Below are positions 60,318 through 64,000 of a stretch of DNA of 64,000 nt, one piece after another. This DNA comes from Pseudoxanthomonas sp. SL93 (GTDB lineage Bacteria > Pseudomonadota > Gammaproteobacteria > Xanthomonadales > Xanthomonadaceae), in the NCBI RefSeq assembly GCF_026625825.1, contig NZ_CP113065.1:62001-126000 (forward strand). The letters are read 5' to 3'. The notes beneath the pieces were generated by a model. That model was not told the DNA's origin and did no database searches. It saw only the letters and a program-made list of their open reading frames with translations. The position numbers and the translations under genes were made by a program. Each line of letters begins with the position of its first letter. The stretch's first letter is position 1.

Positions 60318-60374
60318 GTGGGAGCGACGTGAGTCGCGACAGGGTGATGTCTTCGCGACTGACGTCGCGCCCAC
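60318..60374. repeat. REP-like palindromic element between MBL hydrolase and upp
   Basis: Arms 60318-60340 and 60352-60374 are near-perfect inverted copies starting GTGGGAGCGACGTGAG; 11-bp loop. It lies between convergent genes and may aid termination. Confidence 0.8.
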
Positions 60375-60404
60375 ACCAAGACATTTCGCTATGACGGGAA
60401 ACTC

Positions 60405-61037
60405 TCAGCCGATCCGCGTACCGAAGATGCGGTCGCCCGCGTCGCCCAGGCCCGGCAGGATATAGCCCTTGTCGTTGAGGCGCTCGTCGATGGCCGCGGT
60501 ATACACCTCGACGTCCGGGTGTGCGGCTTCCAATGCCTTCAGGCCCTCGGGAGCGGCGACCAGGAAGATGCCCTTGATCCGCTTCGCGCCGGCCCGCTTC
60601 AGCATGTCGATGGTGGCGATGAGCGTGCCGCCGGTGGCCAGCATCGGGTCGAGGATCAGCGCATCGCGTTCCTCCAGCCGCCCCGTCAGCTTCTCGAAGT
60701 AGGGCACGGGCTGCAGCGTTTCCTCGTCGCGCTGCAGGCCCACCACGCTGACGCGCGCGGTGGGGATCAGCGCCAGCACGCCGGGCAGCATGCCCAGGCC
60801 CGCCCGCAGGATGGGCACCAGGGTGATCTTGGCGCCGGCGATCTTCTTCACTTCGACAGGTCCGGCCCAGCCCGCCATCGTCTCGGTGGTGAGCTCGAGG
60901 TCGGCCGTGGCCTCGTAGGCCAGCAGCGTGCCCAGCTCGGTCACCAGCTCGCGGAAATCCTTGGTGTTCAGGCCTGCGTTTCGCAGCAGGCCGATCTTGT
61001 GCTGGACGAGCGGGTGGCGGACTTCGACGGTCTTCAT
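60405..61037 (-). CDS. upp: Uracil phosphoribosyltransferase
   Basis: 210 residues from Met 61037 ([19 protein letters not shown]). Salvages uracil with PRPP to UMP. PRPP loop [19 protein letters not shown], and the C-terminal uracil-binding [16 protein letters not shown] are all conserved. Confidence 0.97.
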   Translation of the reverse strand: MKTVEVRHPLVQHKIGLLRNAGLNTKDFRELVTELGTLLAYEATADLELTTETMAGWAGPVEVKKIAGAKITLVPILRAGLGMLPGVLALIPTARVSVVGLQRDEETLQPVPYFEKLTGRLEERDALILDPMLATGGTLIATIDMLKRAGAKRIKGIFLVAAPEGLKALEAAHPDVEVYTAAIDERLNDKGYILPGLGDAGDRIFGTRIG

Positions 61038-61091
61038 GGCGGCCTGCGGCGGGATGCGGTGCCGGAAGTCTGCATCAAACCTGGCAATCCC

Positions 61092-61123
61092 ACAAAACAG
61101 GAAGCCGGCTTTCGCCGGCTTCC
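61092..61123 (-). terminator. Intrinsic terminator of the TonB-dependent receptor gene
   Basis: Minus-strand stem GGAAGCCGGC / GCCGGCTTCC with a GAAA loop and a TGTTTTG tail, 23 nt after the receptor stop. Confidence 0.8.
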
Positions 61124-61146
61124 GTCTTGCAACCGCAACAGGTGGG

Positions 61147-63522
61147 TCAGAACGCCCAGCGCATGACCAGCTGGTAGCTCGGCCCGGCCTCTTCGGTTTC
61201 CAGTTCGTACTCGTCGTAGTCGCGGTCGATCTGGTCCTGCAGGGTGTTGAACTTGTCGAAGAACTCGTCCTTGCTGGCATCCAGAAGATTGTTGGCGCTC
61301 AGCCGCAGCGACACGTTCGTACCGAAGCGCTTCTCGACGAAGACGTCCAGTTCGCCGCCGTAGCGGATGATGGCCTCCTCGCCCAGCAGGCGCGTGTAGG
61401 CGTCGCCCTGCTTGCGATAGGTCGCGCCGAAGCTGGTGCCCCAGGCCGGGATGTCGTGGATGAACCCGACGTTGTAGACATACTTGGCCTGGTCGTTGAA
61501 GCGGCGCTCGCCCAGGAAGTCATCGACCTCGGACTTCACCCACGAGTAGTTGGCGAAGATGCCGGTGTTCTCCAGGCCGATGGCCGACAGCGGCGTCGAC
61601 ACGTCGAACTCGTAACCGTAGACCTTGCCGTCGCCGACGTTCGACGAGGTATACAGCCAGCTTTCCGCCGGCTCCTGCGCCATGGCATCGGCCAGGTCGA
61701 CGGCGTCGCCGTCCTCGATCAACTCTTCCCAGATGTCCTGCATCTCTTCGCTGGGCACGCCGGTATTGACGATCTCGATGAGGTCCTTGACGTCGCGATA
61801 GAAGAAATTCAGCCCGACCACGCCCTTGCGGCCCAGGCGGTGTTCGAAGCCGAGGTCCAGTCCGTTGGCGGTTTCCGGGTCCAGCTCCGGGTTGCCGATG
61901 TAGTCGTTGTCGCCGAACTCGCCGTCCAGCAGGGCGGGCAGCAACTCGTTGAAGTTGGGGCGCTTGACGGTCTTGGCCAGCGACAGGCTGATGCGGTCCG
62001 CCTCGCCCAGGTTCCAGCGCAGGTTCACCGACGGCAGCAGTTCGTTGTAGTCCTTGCTGACGCGGCCTTCGCTTTCCTCGTCCTCGAGGTATTCCACCTC
62101 GGACTTGGTGGTCTCATAGCGCAGGCCGGCTTCCCATGAGAAGGCTTCGCCCTTGCCGCTGAGCATGATGAACGGGTCGAGGCGCTTCTCCTCGATCACC
62201 GAGGCCACGCTGCCGTCCAGTTCATAGTCCGCCAGGGATGCCGGGGTTTCGTCTTCCTCCTCGGCCTCCCACTCGTAGCTCACGTTCAGGCCTTCGCGCT
62301 TCTTGGTGCGATAGTCCACGCCGAACTCCAGTTCGGCGCCGCCGAGCGGACGCGCGTGGGTCAGACGGAAACCGGTCTCGGCATCCTTGGCGGTCACGGA
62401 TTCGGCGCTGTAGACGGTCTCGTCCCATTCGGCGTCCGCGGGAATGCTCCAGGTGTCATCCCAGTTTTCCGCACCGCTCACGTAGACCTGTTCGCCCTCG
62501 GTGGTGGCCTGCGAATTCTCGAAGCGCGCGTAGTCCAGGCTCACGGCGGTGGTACCGCCCGCCATGTCGAACTTGTATTCCGCGCCCACGCCGTAGTTCT
62601 TCTGGTCGTACGGGTCCAGGCCCGGCACGCGGATGTTGATGGTCTCGTCATCGTCCAGTTCCTCTTCGAACGACACCTCGGTGACGTCGCGATCGGTCTT
62701 GACGTAGAAGCCGTCGATGCTGAAACGGCCCGTGTCGCCGACATCCGCGGTGTAGGACAGGTTGGCCGAATAGTCGCGGCCGTCCTTCACCTCGGTCTGG
62801 TCTTCCCAGCTGACTTTCTCTTCCTGGGTGTTGTCGGTGAAGCGGTCGGAGCGCTTGGTCTTGGCGCGGTACCGGTCCTGCACGTTGATGCCGGCCAGCA
62901 GGCGCCCACCGAGCGCTTCGAAAGAGGTGACGGCGCCGAAGGTCGGGTTGACCTCGCCATCGTCCCAGCGGTTCACGCCGACACGGATGTAGCTGCCGGT
63001 GAACTCGTATGCGTCGCGCAGCACGATGTTGATCGCACCGGCGATGGCGTCGCCGCTGCGGTTGGCGCTGGCGCTGCGCTTGATCTCGATGTGATCGACC
63101 ATTTCCGCCGGGATGCGGTCGACGTAGAACGAGCGGTCGTCACCGGCACCCGGCACCTTCTTGCCGTTGATCAGCACCTGGGTGTAGCCGCCACCCAGGC
63201 CGCGCAGCTGCACGCCGTCGTATTCCATGATGTCCGAGCCGACGAAGCCGACGCCGGGCACGCGCTTCAGCATGTCACCGACGGTATTCGGCTCGAAACG
63301 CTGGAAGTACTCCAGGTCGTAGACCAGGGTCGGCGCGATGTCATCGGTGCGGTCGCGGTAGGCGATCTCGCCTTGCACCACCACGGTGTCCAGTTGCTTG
63401 GGATCGCCCGCGACACCGGCGTCCGGCGCCTGGTTCTGGGCGGTGGCGGCGAAGCTGGCCGGCAGCAGGGCAGCGCAGAACAGCACCTGCGAGAGCGAGG
63501 CGGCCAAGGCATTGCGTTTCAT
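61147..63522 (-). CDS. TonB-dependent outer-membrane receptor, acidic
   Basis: 791 residues from Met 63522 ([15 protein letters not shown]), signal peptide ending about ASFAATAQ. A TonB-box-like DTVVVQG precedes the plug ([55 protein letters not shown]); the barrel ends in MRWAF with terminal Phe. Extracellular loops are strikingly rich in Asp/Glu ([29 protein letters not shown]). It is divergent from a phytase-like gene, so a substrate such as phytate or its metal complex is a reasonable guess. Unusual N-terminal frame extension upstream of 63522 is not used. Confidence 0.9.
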   Translation of the reverse strand: MKRNALAASLSQVLFCAALLPASFAATAQNQAPDAGVAGDPKQLDTVVVQGEIAYRDRTDDIAPTLVYDLEYFQRFEPNTVGDMLKRVPGVGFVGSDIMEYDGVQLRGLGGGYTQVLINGKKVPGAGDDRSFYVDRIPAEMVDHIEIKRSASANRSGDAIAGAINIVLRDAYEFTGSYIRVGVNRWDDGEVNPTFGAVTSFEALGGRLLAGINVQDRYRAKTKRSDRFTDNTQEEKVSWEDQTEVKDGRDYSANLSYTADVGDTGRFSIDGFYVKTDRDVTEVSFEEELDDDETINIRVPGLDPYDQKNYGVGAEYKFDMAGGTTAVSLDYARFENSQATTEGEQVYVSGAENWDDTWSIPADAEWDETVYSAESVTAKDAETGFRLTHARPLGGAELEFGVDYRTKKREGLNVSYEWEAEEEDETPASLADYELDGSVASVIEEKRLDPFIMLSGKGEAFSWEAGLRYETTKSEVEYLEDEESEGRVSKDYNELLPSVNLRWNLGEADRISLSLAKTVKRPNFNELLPALLDGEFGDNDYIGNPELDPETANGLDLGFEHRLGRKGVVGLNFFYRDVKDLIEIVNTGVPSEEMQDIWEELIEDGDAVDLADAMAQEPAESWLYTSSNVGDGKVYGYEFDVSTPLSAIGLENTGIFANYSWVKSEVDDFLGERRFNDQAKYVYNVGFIHDIPAWGTSFGATYRKQGDAYTRLLGEEAIIRYGGELDVFVEKRFGTNVSLRLSANNLLDASKDEFFDKFNTLQDQIDRDYDEYELETEEAGPSYQLVMRWAF

Positions 63523-63703
63523 CGTGTGTCGTCCCCGTGACGAAAGTAAACGGCACTTTGTAAGCACGTCACATGGCGGCAACATGACACGCAGGTTCCC
63601 GTCGCATGACAGGTATCCGCGTGTCGTGCGTTGACACGAAAGCGTCACGAAGCCTGCGTAGAACATGACCGTTTGTTGACGCCTTCATGTCATGGGGAAC
63701 CCA
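63523..63703. promoter_or_regulatory. Divergent promoter region of the receptor and phytase-like genes
   Basis: 181 nt with repeated ATGACA/TGTCA-type half-sites (TGACACG at 63633-63639 and CGTCACG at 63644-63650) that could suit a phosphate-responsive regulator such as PhoB, though no full Pho box is convincing by eye. Confidence 0.4.
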
Positions 63704-64000
63704 TTGAAACCACGCCTTGCCTTGCTTGCAGTCCCGCTCCTGATCGCCGCGTGCGGCGGCAAACCCGCCACGCCGGCCACGCCCGTGGCGGAATCCGCCG
63801 CGCAGGTGCGCGAGAAGGAGCCGGACGAGAACGTCGAGAAGGACCCGCTGCTCAGCGAGGCGAAGATCGCCCACGTCGTCGTGCCCGAAGCCTTCATCAC
63901 GGCGGCCACGCCGGCCGAGAACGTCGATTCACCGGCCAGCTGGCGTGCGGCGGACGGCACGCGCTGGTTGATCGCCACCGCCAAGGACACCCACCGCCTG
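63704..64000 (+). CDS. Phytase-like beta-propeller lipoprotein (3' truncated)
   Basis: The window cuts the gene after 99 codons. It seems to start with TTG 63704 (KPRLALLAVPLLIAACGG): lipobox LIAAC marks a lipoprotein. Then come a charged, Ala/Pro-rich linker (VREKEPDENVEKDPLLSE) and the beginning of a propeller blade, TAATPAENVDSPASWR, followed by GTRWLIATAKDTHRL. The DSPASW and ATAKDTHRL pieces match the start of beta-propeller 3-phytases, which release phosphate from phytate with calcium. Divergent from a TonB-dependent receptor, a recurring arrangement. Confidence 0.75.
   Translation, partial: MKPRLALLAVPLLIAACGGKPATPATPVAESAAQVREKEPDENVEKDPLLSEAKIAHVVVPEAFITAATPAENVDSPASWRAADGTRWLIATAKDTHRL

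Noticed and set aside
63523-63703. Bona fide PhoB box upstream of the phytase-like gene
   Set aside because: Only loose TGAC/GTCA half-sites with 11-bp spacing; no two clear CTGTCAT-type repeats, so it was kept only as a low-confidence region.

Overview
The window is about 64 kb of GC-rich bacterial chromosome, densely packed with mostly housekeeping genes and no phage, plasmid, insertion sequence or CRISPR array. Gene content and order (sspA/sspB, thrS-infC-rpmI-rplT-pheST-ihfA-merR-tRNA-Pro, a fimU-pilVWXY1E minor-pilin operon, rsmD-coaD-ferredoxin-ggt, two large TonB-dependent receptors, a GumN/TraB-like protein, and PVWY rather than PEWY in cytochrome b) indicate a gammaproteobacterium of the Xanthomonadaceae. 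Pseudoxanthomonas or a close relative is my best guess; this is inferred from family knowledge, with no search run.

Layout. 1-2437: cytochrome bc1 complex (petA 5'-truncated by the window edge, petB, petC). 2618-3795: sspA-sspB. 3823-5301 (minus): Trm112-like protein, nadC, DUF3301. 5369-7011: purE-purK. 7080-7505: a secreted protein with a duplicated Pro/Gly-rich unit. 7673-10089: sodB divergent from grxD-SDR-marC. 10389-13802: Oar-like TonB-dependent receptor. 13933-15315: ppnN. 15347-16369: LytS/AlgZ-type histidine kinase divergent from the minor-pilin operon (16526-22963). 23167-23941: tRNA-Asn and a lone FimT-like pseudopilin. 24100-26115: uvrB. 26258-34454: tRNA-Val, translation genes, ihfA, a MerR regulator and tRNA-Pro. 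34551-41455: cupin, GumN-like protein, dxs, HNH endonuclease, acyl-CoA dehydrogenase and a lipoprotein. 41906-46137: a beta-glucoside locus with a consensus promoter, a perfect LacI-type operator, a GH3 lipoprotein and a sugar:H+ symporter. 46281-51200: pseudouridine synthase, RIO kinase, a GAF/degenerate-GGDEF protein and a membrane diguanylate cyclase. 51398-54777: tRNA-Phe, lipoprotein, yggX-mutY-ftsY. 54901-60299: flagellar-rod-like mini-protein, rsmD, coaD, lipoprotein, ferredoxin, ggt and a metallo-hydrolase. 60405-64000: upp, an acidic TonB-dependent receptor and the start of a divergent beta-propeller phytase-like lipoprotein.

How the parts fit. Nothing here is clearly an undescribed multi-gene system. 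The best leads are local: the exact LacI-type operator over the GH3 promoter; the phytase-like/TonB-receptor pair, which looks like a phytate scavenging unit; the catalytically degenerate GGDEF protein beside an active cyclase; the histidine kinase beside the minor-pilin operon that its P. aeruginosa counterpart controls; an SDR that has lost its Ser and Lys catalytic residues; the duplicated secreted protein under protein-level constraint; the AUC start codon of infC; and families of dispersed REP palindromes and near-identical terminators.
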